NCBI GenBank assembly: GCA_019117285.1
Contig: DXAA01000007.1
Coordinates: 1 to 64,000 of the forward strand
DNA length: 64,000 nucleotides
Source: Candidatus Limosilactobacillus intestinigallinarum
GTDB taxonomy: Bacteria; Bacillota; Bacilli; Lactobacillales; Lactobacillaceae
Reading direction: 5' to 3'
Shown here one piece after another: positions 35,018 through 46,100 of the stretch. Position 1 is the first letter of the stretch. The number at the start of each line of letters is the position of its first letter. The position numbers and the translations under genes are program-made. A model generated the notes under the pieces. The model was not told the origin of the DNA and did no database searches. It saw only the letters and a program-made list of their open reading frames with translations.

Positions 35018-35024
35018 GTATACT
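34996..35024 (+). promoter_or_regulatory. rpsB promoter
   Basis: TTGTCA (34996-35001) and TATACT (35019-35024) with exact 17-nt spacing. The promoter is nested in the upstream terminator. Confidence 0.8.
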
Positions 35025-35064
35025 ATTAAACGGTGTTTAACAACATATAACACACCCGTGGTGA

Positions 35065-35114
35065 TAGCCAGAGACGTGCCCTTTGCGTGAGGGTTCTCGG
35101 GCTAGCGGAGCCGC
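35065..35114 (+). other. Structured 5' leader of rpsB
   Basis: A long hairpin forms from TAGCC/GGCTA, GAGA/TCTC and CCCT/AGGG (35065-35104), followed by a small GCG/CGC stem (35105-35114) and then the gene's ribosome-binding site. This may be the S2 autoregulatory leader; that role is inferred. Confidence 0.55.
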
Positions 35115-35145
35115 GGGGAGGAAAAAACATTTTTGGAGGTTTATT

Positions 35146-35940
35146 ATGTCTGTTGTTACTATGAAGCAATTGCTTGAAGCCGGTGTCCACTTCGGTCACC
35201 AAACTCGTCGTTGGAACCCAAAGATGGAAGAATACATCTTCACTGAACGTAACGGGATCTACATCATCGACCTGCAAAAGACGGTCAAGATGATCGACAC
35301 TGCTTACAACTACATGAAGGACGTTGCTGCTAACGGCGGCGTAGTTCTCTTCGTTGGTACTAAGAAGCAGGCTCAAGATTCTATCGAAGAAGAAGCTACC
35401 CGTGCCGGTCAATACTACGTTAACCACCGTTGGTTAGGTGGTACCCTGACCAACTGGAAGACCATCCAATCACGGATCGCTCGTCTGAAGGAACTCAAGA
35501 AGATGTCCGAAGACGGTACCTTTGACGTTCTGCCAAAGAAGGAAGTTGCCGTTCTGACGAAGCAACGTGAAAAGCTGGAACGGTTCCTTGGCGGTATCGA
35601 AGACATGCCACGGATCCCAGATGTTATGTACATCGTTGACCCACACAAGGAACAAATCGCGGTTAAGGAAGCACAAAAGCTGCACATTCCGATCGTTGCC
35701 ATGGTCGACACCAACACGGACCCAGACGACATCGACTACGTAATTCCATCAAACGATGACGCTATCCGTGCCGTCCGCCTGATCACTTCCAAGATGGCTG
35801 ATGCCGTTGTTGAAGGTAAGCAGGGTCAAGACGATGCACAACAAGCAGATGCCGCTGCTGACGACAACAACGCCGAAGACGAAACTGTTAGTGAAGATTC
35901 CCTGAAGAACCTCAAGAACAGCGTTGAAGGCAAAGACTAA
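35146..35940 (+). CDS. rpsB: 30S ribosomal protein S2
   Basis: A 264-residue ribosomal protein. Signature regions are [19 protein letters not shown] and the C-terminal [24 protein letters not shown]. The frame is open from 35083, but the ATG at 35146 matches the family and has TTGGAGG upstream. The tail after residue 225 is acidic and Asp/Asn/Gln-rich. Codon bias is strong. It pairs with tsf across a terminator hairpin that probably acts as partial attenuator. Confidence 0.98.
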   Translation: MSVVTMKQLLEAGVHFGHQTRRWNPKMEEYIFTERNGIYIIDLQKTVKMIDTAYNYMKDVAANGGVVLFVGTKKQAQDSIEEEATRAGQYYVNHRWLGGTLTNWKTIQSRIARLKELKKMSEDGTFDVLPKKEVAVLTKQREKLERFLGGIEDMPRIPDVMYIVDPHKEQIAVKEAQKLHIPIVAMVDTNTDPDDIDYVIPSNDDAIRAVRLITSKMADAVVEGKQGQDDAQQADAAADDNNAEDETVSEDSLKNLKNSVEGKD

Positions 35941-35960
35941 CATTAAGTTATTAAATACTT

Positions 35961-36015
35961 GGGCTGTTTTGTGTTATGGACCATAGTGGCCCTAAGTACA
36001 AACAGCCCTTTTTTT
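35961..36015 (+). terminator. Terminator/attenuator between rpsB and tsf
   Basis: GGGCTGTTT (35961-35969) pairs with AAACAGCCC (36000-36008) around a 30-nt loop, followed by seven Ts. rpsB and tsf are usually co-transcribed, so partial read-through is likely. Confidence 0.88.
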
Positions 36016-36052
36016 GAAAATCCCATTGATTATTTAAAGGAGAGATCTAGTC

Positions 36053-36928
36053 ATGGCTGAAATTAAAGCTGCTCAAGTTATGGAATTACGGAAGAAGTCC
36101 GGTGCCGGGATCATGGATGCCAAGAAGGCATTGGTTGCCAGCGACGGTGACATGGACAAGGCAATGGACTACCTTCGTGAAAAGGGGATTGCCAAGGCTG
36201 CCAAGAAGAGCGACCGGGTGGCTGCCGAAGGTTTGGCTGACGTTGCCATTAATGGGAACACAGCAGCCATTGTTGAACTGAACTCCGAAACGGACTTCGT
36301 TGCTGCCAGTGACCCATTCAAGGCCCTGCTCAAGGAAGTTACGAAGCTGATCAGCGAAAACAAGCCAGCTAACGTTGACGAAGCCCTGGCCATCAAGACG
36401 GCTAACGGTACCCTGAAGGATGACATCATCAGCACTACGCAAAAGACTGGTGAAAAGGTTAGTCTTCGTCGGTTCAGCGTGGTTGAAAAGGATGATGGTG
36501 ACAGTTTCGGTGCCTACCTGCACCAGGGTGGCCAGATTGCAGCCTTAGTTGTTCTCGAAGGCGGCGATGAAACAACTGCCAAGGACGTGGCAATGCATGT
36601 TGCAGCTATCAACCCTGAATTTATGACGCGTGACGATGTTTCCAAGGACCGTCTCGACCACGAACGGGCCGTCTTCAAGGAAGAAACGCTGAACGAAGGC
36701 AAGCCTGCTAAGATCGTCGACAAGATCGTTGAAGGTCGTCTTAACAAGTTCTTATCCCAGATCTGCCTGGCTGACCAAGACTTTGTTAAGAACCCCGACC
36801 AAACGGTTGCCGAATACGTTTCCGCCAACAATGGTAAGCTGAAGTCCTTCATCCGTTACGAAGTCGGTGAAGGAATCGAAAAGAAGCAGGATGACTTTGC
36901 TCAAGAAGTTAAGGACCAAATGAACTAA
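36053..36928 (+). CDS. tsf: Elongation factor Ts
   Basis: A 291-residue guanine nucleotide exchange factor for EF-Tu. The N-terminal UBA-like region ([19 protein letters not shown]) and the TDFVA motif ([13 protein letters not shown]), which contacts EF-Tu, are intact. AAGGAGAG precedes the ATG. Codon bias is strong. A terminator hairpin follows, then pyrH. Confidence 0.98.
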   Translation: MAEIKAAQVMELRKKSGAGIMDAKKALVASDGDMDKAMDYLREKGIAKAAKKSDRVAAEGLADVAINGNTAAIVELNSETDFVAASDPFKALLKEVTKLISENKPANVDEALAIKTANGTLKDDIISTTQKTGEKVSLRRFSVVEKDDGDSFGAYLHQGGQIAALVVLEGGDETTAKDVAMHVAAINPEFMTRDDVSKDRLDHERAVFKEETLNEGKPAKIVDKIVEGRLNKFLSQICLADQDFVKNPDQTVAEYVSANNGKLKSFIRYEVGEGIEKKQDDFAQEVKDQMN

Positions 36929-37735
<807 letters not shown>

Positions 37736-37737
37736 TT

Positions 37738-38301
37738 ATGGCTAACAGTAAAGATATTTTAAACGGTGCCAAGGACAAGATGAAGAAGTCCGGCGAGGCC
37801 CTGCAGCGGACACTGGCCGACATTCGGGCCGGCCAGGCCAACGCCAGCCTGCTCAACTCCGTCAAGGTTGAATACTATGGGGCACCGACCCCGTTGAACC
37901 AGGTGGCCTCGATCACGATTCCGGAGGCTCGGCAATTGCTGATCACGCCATATGATGGCAGCATCCTGGAAGAAATCGAACGGGCCATCTACGCCTCTAA
38001 CCTGGGCCTGACGCCACAAAACGATGGTAGTGCCATTCGGTTGATCATTCCGCAACTGACGGAAGACCGGCGTAAGGAACTGGTTAAGGACGTCAAGGCC
38101 GAACTGGAGAAGGCCAAGGTGGCTGTTCGAAACGTCCGGCGGGAAGCCATGGACGACCTGAAGAAGGGTAACAAGAACGGTGACTTCAACGATGACGAGT
38201 TCCACGACCTGGAGAAGAAGGTTCAAGACGAGACCGATGCCGGGATCAAGAACCTGGAAGACATCGCCGGTGCCAAGGAAAAGGAATTGCTCGAAGGTTA
38301 A
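37738..38301 (+). CDS. frr: Ribosome recycling factor
   Basis: A 187-residue tRNA-mimic protein that, with EF-G, splits the post-termination ribosome. [27 protein letters not shown] and the helical C-terminal half are typical. It forms the classic rpsB-tsf-pyrH-frr cluster and ends at a strong terminator. Confidence 0.97.
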   Translation: MANSKDILNGAKDKMKKSGEALQRTLADIRAGQANASLLNSVKVEYYGAPTPLNQVASITIPEARQLLITPYDGSILEEIERAIYASNLGLTPQNDGSAIRLIIPQLTEDRRKELVKDVKAELEKAKVAVRNVRREAMDDLKKGNKNGDFNDDEFHDLEKKVQDETDAGIKNLEDIAGAKEKELLEG

Positions 38302-38320
38302 TTAAACCATGTTCACGATT

Positions 38321-38358
38321 GACGAGGATGGGCAGCCCCATCCTCGTCTTTTGCTTTT
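38321..38358 (+). terminator. Intrinsic terminator of pyrH-frr
   Basis: GACGAGGATGGG and CCCATCCTCGTC form a perfect 12-bp stem with a 4-nt loop, followed by Ts. Confidence 0.94.
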
Positions 38359-38444
38359 CCGGGCGTGGTGGCTTTTTGTCCTTAAGAGCCTTATAATTAA
38401 TGGGTGATTATTTGTCAAAAACCAACTAAACGGAGGCGAAGTCG

Positions 38445-39209
38445 GTGTTTTCTAGTAAAAAAGACACAAACACGGAACGAAAATTAGACATGGACCGGAT
38501 TCCGGCTCATATTGCAATTATCATGGACGGTAACGGCCGTTGGGCACAGGCCCGACACTTGCCACGGGTAGCCGGCCATAAGCAGGGAATGCAGACGGTC
38601 AAGAAGGTGGCCATCGCGGCCAGTGATCTCGGCGTGAAGGTCCTTTCCCTGTACGCATTCTCCACCGAGAACTGGAAGCGGCCCGCTACGGAGGTCAACT
38701 ACCTGATGCAGCTGCCGATCCGCTTCTTTGCGACCTTTGTCCCGGACCTGGTCAAGCACAACGTCGGGGTCATGGTGATGGGGGACATCACCCGGCTGCC
38801 AGGGGGAACGCAACAGGCCGTCAAGGACGCAATTAAGGATACGGCCGACTGCGACGGGATGATCCTGAACTTTGCCCTGAACTACGGCAGTCGGGATGAA
38901 ATCACCCGGGCGGTCCGGTCGATTGCCACGGAGGTCCAGAATGGCCAATTGGATTCCGCGGCCATCACGGAACAGACGATTAGTGACCACCTGATGTCAG
39001 CCCCGCTGGGCGACCTGGCCGATCCGGATCTATTGATTCGGACCAGTGGTGAGGAACGGATCAGTAACTTCATGCTCTGGCAAATCGGCTACAGTGAGCT
39101 TGAATTTATGCCAGAACACTGGCCGGACTTTGACGGTGAGACCCTGAAACGGGCCATCATCGACTTTCAGGGTCGGCACCGGCGCTTCGGTGGCCTAGTA
39201 AACAAGTAA
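38445..39209 (+). CDS. uppS: Undecaprenyl diphosphate synthase (isoprenyl transferase)
   Basis: A 254-residue cis-prenyltransferase making the C55 lipid carrier for peptidoglycan and wall polymers. The catalytic IMDGNGRWA with Asp, the SFxTFS-like FSTENWKRP and the C-terminal RTSGEERISNFMLWQ motifs are visible. GTG start supported by CGGAGGCG. It heads uppS-cdsA-rseP-proS-polC, a conserved order in Bacilli. Confidence 0.97.
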   Translation: MFSSKKDTNTERKLDMDRIPAHIAIIMDGNGRWAQARHLPRVAGHKQGMQTVKKVAIAASDLGVKVLSLYAFSTENWKRPATEVNYLMQLPIRFFATFVPDLVKHNVGVMVMGDITRLPGGTQQAVKDAIKDTADCDGMILNFALNYGSRDEITRAVRSIATEVQNGQLDSAAITEQTISDHLMSAPLGDLADPDLLIRTSGEERISNFMLWQIGYSELEFMPEHWPDFDGETLKRAIIDFQGRHRRFGGLVNK

Positions 39210-39222
39210 AGGAGTAAGAATA

Positions 39223-40008
39223 ATGAAAACACGGATAATTACCGCGGTGGTTGCCCTGGCAATCTTTATCCCGTTGATCATTTACGGCGGTTGGCCGCTG
39301 ACGATCGCGGCGGTTGCCCTGGGAATTATCGCTATGTCGGAGATCCTGGTCATGAAGAAGATGTTTGTGATCTCCTTTGAGGCAATCGTCAGTTACCTGG
39401 GGGTGGCCCTGCTGATTTTGCCAGACAGCTGGCTGGACTTCTTGCCCAGTGTGGCAACCCGGTGGTTTGGTTTCTATGTCCTGGTGGTCCTGCTCCTGCT
39501 GCACACAGTCTTACGCAAGCAGCGGTTCACCTTTGACGATGTCGGGGTATTGACCCTGGCGATGCTCTACATTGGAATGGGCTTCCACTACTTCGTGGTC
39601 GCCCGGTCGATCAACTTTATCACCCTCCTGTACGGGATGCTGATCGTATGGCTGACCGATAGTGGCGCTTACCTGATCGGACGTAAGATTGGTAAGAACA
39701 AACTGGCACCCAAGATCAGTCCCAACAAGACCTGGGAGGGCTCCATCGGTGGGACGGTGGCGGCCACGATCATCCTGGCGGTCTACCTGTACTTCCTGCC
39801 GGTTGGTGGCGCCTGGCTACCGATGATCCTGTTGACCATTGTCCTTTCGATCATGGGCCAGTTCGGTGACCTGATTGAGTCGTCACTGAAGCGCTACTAC
39901 GGGGTCAAGGACTCCGGAAAGATCCTGCCTGGTCATGGTGGTATCCTAGACCGGTTTGATAGCATGCTGATCGTGATGCCAATGTTGCACCTACTTGGAA
40001 TTATCTAA
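39223..40008 (+). CDS. cdsA: Phosphatidate cytidylyltransferase
   Basis: A 261-residue polytopic membrane enzyme that converts phosphatidic acid and CTP to CDP-diacylglycerol. At least seven hydrophobic segments are visible. The C-terminal signature SPNKTWEGSIGG...KDSGKILPGHGGILDRFDS is intact. AAAGGAG precedes the ATG. It follows uppS after 13 nt. Confidence 0.97.
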   Translation: MKTRIITAVVALAIFIPLIIYGGWPLTIAAVALGIIAMSEILVMKKMFVISFEAIVSYLGVALLILPDSWLDFLPSVATRWFGFYVLVVLLLLHTVLRKQRFTFDDVGVLTLAMLYIGMGFHYFVVARSINFITLLYGMLIVWLTDSGAYLIGRKIGKNKLAPKISPNKTWEGSIGGTVAATIILAVYLYFLPVGGAWLPMILLTIVLSIMGQFGDLIESSLKRYYGVKDSGKILPGHGGILDRFDSMLIVMPMLHLLGII

Positions 40009-40035
40009 TAACTACAGCATCAAAGAGGGGATCAT

Positions 40036-41310
40036 GTGATAGTAACAATTATTACCTTTATCCTGGTGTTTGGGATCCTGGTCCTGGTTCATGAATACGG
40101 CCACTACTTCTTTGCCAAACGAGCTGGTATCCTAGTCCGGGAGTTCTCAATCGGGATGGGGCCCAAACTCTGGTGGCGTCGTAAGAACGGTACTACCTAT
40201 ACCATCCGGCTCCTGCCGGTCGGGGGATACGTCCGCTTGGCCGGCAACGATGACGAAGACCTGGATGAGCTCCGACCGGGGACCCCGGTGACGGTCCAGC
40301 TCAACGACCAGGGCCAGGTGGTCACCATCAACGCTAGCAATAAAACGGCCCTCCTCCAGGGGATCCCGTTGCAGCTCGTTGACTGTGATCTCACCGATGG
40401 TCTCTGGATTAAGGGCTACGTCAACGGTGATGAGGACCAGCTAAAGAACTACGACGTCAACCACGATGCCGTGATCATCGAGCGTGACGGGACCCACGTC
40501 CAGATTGCGCCCCGGGATGTCCAGTTCCGGTCCGCCAGTCTGCCGGCGCGGATGATGACCAACTTCGCCGGGCCGATGAACAACTTCATCCTGTCCCTGG
40601 TCGTCTTCATCATCCTGGGGTTCACCCTCAGTGGGGTGCCCACCAACAGCAACCGCCTCGGCAAGGTTAACACCGGCTCGGTGGCGGCCAAGGCCGGGCT
40701 GGTCGCTGGTGACCGGATCACCAAGGTCGGCAACGCTACGGTCAGCAACTGGGGTGAACTGGCCACCAAGATTTCCAGTCAGCCAGGCAAACGGGTCCGC
40801 CTGACCTACGAACGTGGCTATCGGCAGCACCAGGTGACCGTCGTTCCCAAGACGGTTCACCAGGGCAAGGAAAGGGTCGGTCAGATCGGAATCATCGAGG
40901 AACAAAAGACCGGGATCAAGGCCCGGCTACTCTTCGGCTGGCAACAGTTTGTCCAGGCCGGAACCTTGATTTTTAGCGTGCTGGGGAGTATGTTTACACA
41001 TGGCTTTAGTCTCAACGACCTGGGTGGCCCCGTGGCGATCTATGCGGGGACGTCACAGGCAACCGCCCTGGGCTTCAATGGGGTGCTGAACTTCCTAGCC
41101 CTGCTATCGATTAACCTGGGGATTGTCAACCTGTTACCGATTCCGGCCCTGGACGGGGGCAAGTTGCTCCTGAACATCATTGAGGCCATCATCCGGCGAC
41201 CAATTCCCGAAAAGGCTGAGGGCGTGGTAACCATGATCGGGTTCATGCTCTTATTGCTGTTGATGATTCTTGTCACCTGGAACGACATTCAACGTTATTT
41301 CATTCATTAA
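40036..41310 (+). CDS. rseP: RseP/RasP site-2 protease
   Basis: A 424-residue intramembrane zinc metalloprotease. HExxH (VHEYGHYFFAKR) lies in the first helix and the third ligand region is NLLPIPALDGGK near the C-terminus. A PDZ domain (about 200-285) separates the membrane blocks. Homologues cut anti-sigma factors, signal peptides and pheromone precursors. GTG start, with AGAGGGG upstream; an overlapping ATG in another frame is not used. Confidence 0.95.
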   Translation: MIVTIITFILVFGILVLVHEYGHYFFAKRAGILVREFSIGMGPKLWWRRKNGTTYTIRLLPVGGYVRLAGNDDEDLDELRPGTPVTVQLNDQGQVVTINASNKTALLQGIPLQLVDCDLTDGLWIKGYVNGDEDQLKNYDVNHDAVIIERDGTHVQIAPRDVQFRSASLPARMMTNFAGPMNNFILSLVVFIILGFTLSGVPTNSNRLGKVNTGSVAAKAGLVAGDRITKVGNATVSNWGELATKISSQPGKRVRLTYERGYRQHQVTVVPKTVHQGKERVGQIGIIEEQKTGIKARLLFGWQQFVQAGTLIFSVLGSMFTHGFSLNDLGGPVAIYAGTSQATALGFNGVLNFLALLSINLGIVNLLPIPALDGGKLLLNIIEAIIRRPIPEKAEGVVTMIGFMLLLLLMILVTWNDIQRYFIH

Positions 41311-41338
41311 AATTGATTTTGGAGGAGTAGTATTTTTT

Positions 41339-43069
41339 ATGAGACAATCAAAGATTTTGATTCCAACCAAGAAAGAGGCACCGAGTGATGCCGAGGCCCT
41401 GAGTCACAAGATGATGATCCGGGCCGGTTACATCTACCAGGTTTCCGCCGGGGTTTGGTCATACCTGCCGCTGGCCTACCGGGTCATCCGGAAGGTGGAA
41501 AACATTATTCGTGACGAGATGGCCAAGGCCGATGCCGTCGAAATGATGATGCCCGCCCTCCTGCCGGCCGACCTCTGGAAGAAATCCGGTCGATACGAAA
41601 GCTACGGGGATAATCTCTTTAAGCTCAAGGACCGGCGCGACCGGGACTTCATCCTGGGTCCAACCCACGAGGAAACCTTCACCGAGGTCATCCGGGACAG
41701 CATTAAGTCCTACAAGAAGCTGCCTCTGGTGGTTTACCAACTCCAGGACAAGTTCCGTGATGAGGATCGGCCACGTTACGGGATCCTGCGGGGCAAGGAA
41801 TTTGAGATGCTGGACGGCTACTCCTTCTCTGCCGACCAAGCCGGCCTGGATGAGGCCTATGATAAGCAGGCCCAGGCTTACCGGAACATCTTTGACCGGG
41901 TGGGTCTGAATTACAAGGTTATCCTGGCCGACTCCGGAACGATGGGGGGAAAGAACTCTCAGGAATTCTCCGCACCCGCCAAGGTCGGTGAGGACGTGAT
42001 CGCCTACACCGATGGTGACTACGCTGCCAACCTCGAAAAGGCCACTAGTAAGTTTACCGGAGTTCAACAGACGGCGGAACCAGCCGAACTGACCAAGAAG
42101 GCGACTCCTGGTGCCCACTCCGTTGATGAGGCGGCCGAGAGCCTGGGTATTGATGCCGACCAGATCCTGAAGGCGATGTTCTTCATAGCCAAGATGGGTG
42201 AGGACGACTACCAACCAGTCATGGTTCTGATGCGGGGCAATGACGAGGTCAACGAGGCCAAGGTAACCGATGCCCTTGACTGTGAAGAATTGACCCTGGC
42301 CACCGAGGACCAGGCAGTTAAGTACCTGGGAGCCCACCCAGGTTCCCTGGGCCCAGTAGGGGTCGGTGAGGACGTCAAGATCCTGGCCGATAACTACGTC
42401 AAGGTACTGGTTAACATGGCCTGCGGGGCAAACGATGACGGTCACCACTACATTAACGCCAACATCGACCGGGACTTCCGGGTCGACCAATTCGGTGACT
42501 TCCGGAACGTCAAGGAAGGGGAAATTGCCCCTGACGGTCACCCGATCAAGTTTACTCCGGGAATTGAAATCGGGCACATCTTCAAGCTGGGAACCCACTA
42601 TTCCGATAAGTTCGGTGCCCAGGTTCTGAACAAGAACGGTCGCCTGGTTGACGTCATCATGGGTTGTTACGGGATCGGGGTGACCCGGCTCCTGTCCGCC
42701 GTGGCCGAACAAAACGCCGATGAAAATGGGTTAGTTTGGCCCGACAGCATTGCGCCGTTCGACGTTCACGTCATCCCGGTTAACGCCAAGAAGGATGACC
42801 AGATGGCGATGGCTAACGCGATTGACCAGCAGCTGACCGCTGCCGGCTACGAAGTCCTGGTTGACGACCGGAAGGAACGGGCCGGGGTCAAGTTTGCCGA
42901 CGCCGACCTGATTGGTTTGCCAATCCGGATCACCATCGGGAAGAAGGCCGCCGACGGGATCGTCGAGGTCAAGATCCGCAAGACCGGTGAGACTATCGAG
43001 GTCAAGCAGGAGGAAGTTGCCAACACGGTTGGCATCCTGCTGAAGCAATTAAACAGTCAGAAGAACTAG
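41339..43069 (+). CDS. proS: Prolyl-tRNA synthetase
   Basis: A 576-residue bacterial-type ProRS. Class II motifs are seen (motif 2 FRDEDRPRYGILRGKEFEM, motif 3 GCYGIGVTRLL). The YbaK-like editing domain that clears mischarged Ala-tRNA is inserted between motifs 2 and 3 (about residues 225-410). The anticodon-binding domain is C-terminal. The frame is open upstream into the rseP end, but the ATG at 41339 has GGAGGAG and the family N-terminus. Confidence 0.97.
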   Translation: MRQSKILIPTKKEAPSDAEALSHKMMIRAGYIYQVSAGVWSYLPLAYRVIRKVENIIRDEMAKADAVEMMMPALLPADLWKKSGRYESYGDNLFKLKDRRDRDFILGPTHEETFTEVIRDSIKSYKKLPLVVYQLQDKFRDEDRPRYGILRGKEFEMLDGYSFSADQAGLDEAYDKQAQAYRNIFDRVGLNYKVILADSGTMGGKNSQEFSAPAKVGEDVIAYTDGDYAANLEKATSKFTGVQQTAEPAELTKKATPGAHSVDEAAESLGIDADQILKAMFFIAKMGEDDYQPVMVLMRGNDEVNEAKVTDALDCEELTLATEDQAVKYLGAHPGSLGPVGVGEDVKILADNYVKVLVNMACGANDDGHHYINANIDRDFRVDQFGDFRNVKEGEIAPDGHPIKFTPGIEIGHIFKLGTHYSDKFGAQVLNKNGRLVDVIMGCYGIGVTRLLSAVAEQNADENGLVWPDSIAPFDVHVIPVNAKKDDQMAMANAIDQQLTAAGYEVLVDDRKERAGVKFADADLIGLPIRITIGKKAADGIVEVKIRKTGETIEVKQEEVANTVGILLKQLNSQKN

Positions 43070-43150
43070 TTAAATACTGAAACATTCAATGTGGTTGCAA
43101 AGCTGAATCAAATGGGTTTGCGCCACATTTTTAGATAGGAGGACATTAGT

Positions 43151-46100
43151 GTGGGATTGAATCGGCATGAACTGTTTGCCAAACTACTTGAGCAGATTCA
43201 CTTTCCAGAGAAGGGGGCCGCAGCCTTTCAAAACGCGGCCATCCAGTCGGTCGTCGTCCATAAGAATTCCCGGGTGTGGGAGTTCCACCTGATCTTTCGC
43301 CAGGCGCTGCCCTTTAACCTCTTCCGGGAATTCACCGCGGCCCTAGAGCGGGGGTTTAGCGATATCGCCGGGGTCAAGGTCAAGATCAGCAGCCCGATGA
43401 CCGAACTTGACCAGGAAAAGATCGCCGACTACTGGGAATACATCGTCAACACGACTGCCCACGATTCGGCAATGCTCCAGCAGGCCTGCCTACAGACCAG
43501 TCCGGAGGTCAAGGACGGCCGGGTGACCCTGGTGGTGGAAAACGAGATCGTCAAGAAGATGCTGGTCGAGAAGCTGCTCGACCGGATTGAACACCGCTAC
43601 CAGGAGCTCGGCTTTCCCCAGTTTCGGATCCACCCCTTCGTCGACCAGTCGGCCTCCCAGGAGAAGATTAAGGAGTTAAAGGCCAAGCACGAGGCCGATG
43701 ACGCGGCCCTGGCGGCCAAGGCGATGGCCCAGATTAAAAAGAATAACGCCCGGGCTAAGACCAAGCAGAAGCAGGCCGCGGCCCCGGCCGAGGGACCGGC
43801 CCAACTGGGGCGGGTGATCAATGACAAGGAGGACGTCACCCAGATGAAAGACATCCAGGGTGAGGAACGGTCCGTTGTGGTTGAGGGCTACGTCTTCAAC
43901 GCCGAGGTTCGGGAACTGCGCTCGGGACGGCAACTCTTGACCTTTGAGATCACCGACTACACCTCCTCATTTGCGGTCAAGAAGTTCTCCCGCAACACCG
44001 AGGACGAGGCCCAGTTTGCCAACATCAAGCCTGGAATCTGGTTAAAGGTTCGCGGTCCGGTCCAGGAGGATACCTGGATGCACGACCTGGTGATCAACGC
44101 CTATGATATCAACCAGGTCCAGCACGCCGCCCGCCAGGACCAGGCCCCGGCCGATGACAAGCGGATCGAGCTGCATGCCCATACCGAGATGAGTCAGATG
44201 GACGCCACCAACTCAATCACCGAGCTGGCCCAGCGCGCCCACCAGTGGGGGCAACCGGCGATCGCGGTCACCGATCACGGTAACGTCCAGGCCTTTCCGG
44301 AAGCCTTCAAGGCGGCCAACAAGTTTGGCATTAAGATGCTCTACGGGATGGAGGCCAACGTGGTCGACGACGGGGTCCCGCTGGTCTACAATGAAAACCA
44401 CGAGATCTTGCTCGATAACACCTACGTGATCTTTGATGTGGAAACCACTGGGCTGTCAGCCATCTACGACAAGGTGATTGAGCTCTCGGCAACCAAGATG
44501 AAGGATGGCAACGTCCTGGAGCGTTTCGATGAGTTCATCGATCCTGGCTTCCCCCTGTCGGAGCAGACGACCCAGCTGACCAGCATCACCGATGAGATGG
44601 TCCACGGCTCCAAGAGTGAGGAAGAGGTCTTCAAGATGTTCAAGGATTTCTGTGACGGCTGCATTATCGCCGGGCATAACGTCTCCTTTGATATGGGCTT
44701 CATGAACACCGGTTACCGGCGCCATGGGATGGAAGAGATCACCCAACCGGTCATCGATACCCTGCCCCTGGCTCGTTTCCTCTACCCGAACTTGCGGAGT
44801 TACCGGTTGAATACCCTGAGTAAGAAGTTCAAGGTGGCCTTAGAGCACCACCACCGGGCCAACTACGATGCCGAAGCCACCGGTCACCTGCTCTACAAGT
44901 TCCTGAAGGACGCCGAGAAGCGCTACGATATCCGCTACGTCGACGACCTCAACAAGCACATGGCTGAAAATGACGCCTACAAGCACGCGCGACCGTTCCA
45001 CGCCACCCTGCTGGCCCAGACCCAGGCCGGGTTAAAGAACCTCTTCAAGTTGGTCTCATTCTCCAACGTCAAGTACTTCCACCGGGTCCCGCGGATTCCG
45101 CGGACCCTGCTGACTAAGTACCGGGAGGGGATCCTGATCGGAACCGCTTGCTCGTCTGGTGAGGTCTTCACGGCAATGATGGAGAAGGGGTACGCGCCGG
45201 CCCTGAAGAAGGCCCGCTACTACGACTTTATTGAGGTTCAACCCAAGCCGAACTACGCCCCGCTCCTGGAGCAGCATGTGATCAGCGATGAGGCCCACCT
45301 CGAGGATATCCTGAAGAACATGGTCAAGCTGGGTGATGACCTGGACAAGCCGGTGGTAGCCACCGGGGACGTCCACTACCTCGATAAACACGACGGGGTC
45401 TACCGGAAGATCCTGATCAACTCTCAGGGAGGTGCCAACCCGCTGAACCGGACTCACCGACCGGACGTCCACTTCCGAACGACCGACGAGATGCTGAAGG
45501 AATTCAGCTTCCTGGGGGATGAAAAGGCCCACGAGATCGTGGTCGACAACACCCACCAAGTCGCCGACATGGTCGATGACGACATCCGGCCGGTCAAGGA
45601 CCGCCTGTACACCCCACACATGAAGGGGGCGGAGCAGGAAATCCAGGACCGGACCTGGCACACGGCCAAGGCCTGGTACGGTGACCCGTTACCGAAAATT
45701 GTCCGCGATCGGGTGCGTCTGGAGCTTAACAGTATCGTCAAGAACGGATTCTCGGTCATTTACCTGATTGCCCAGCGGTTGGTTGCCAAGTCCAATAAGG
45801 ACGGTTACCTGGTTGGATCTCGGGGATCGGTCGGTTCCAGTGTGGTGGCTACCCTGTCCGGGATCACCGAGGTTAACCCCTTGCCACCGCACTACCGCTG
45901 CCCGAAGTGTCAGTACACCCACTTCTACACCAAGGGGGAGTATAGCTCGGGCTTTGACCTCCCGGAGCGCCACTGCCCAAAGTGTGGGACCCTCCTGGTG
46001 AAGGACGGGCACGACATTCCCTTCCAGACCTTCCTTGGATTTAAGGGGAACAAGGTCCCAGATATCGATCTGAACTTCTCCGGGGACTACCAGCCGATTG

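Noticed and set aside
41459-42712. 417-codon antisense frame over proS, and similar long antisense frames over recJ (26493-27818), infB (50725-51855), rnjB (12016-13017) and dnaJ (61957-62982)
   Set aside because: All lie opposite clear conserved genes and lack starts with ribosome-binding sites. High GC at third positions explains the open antisense frames.
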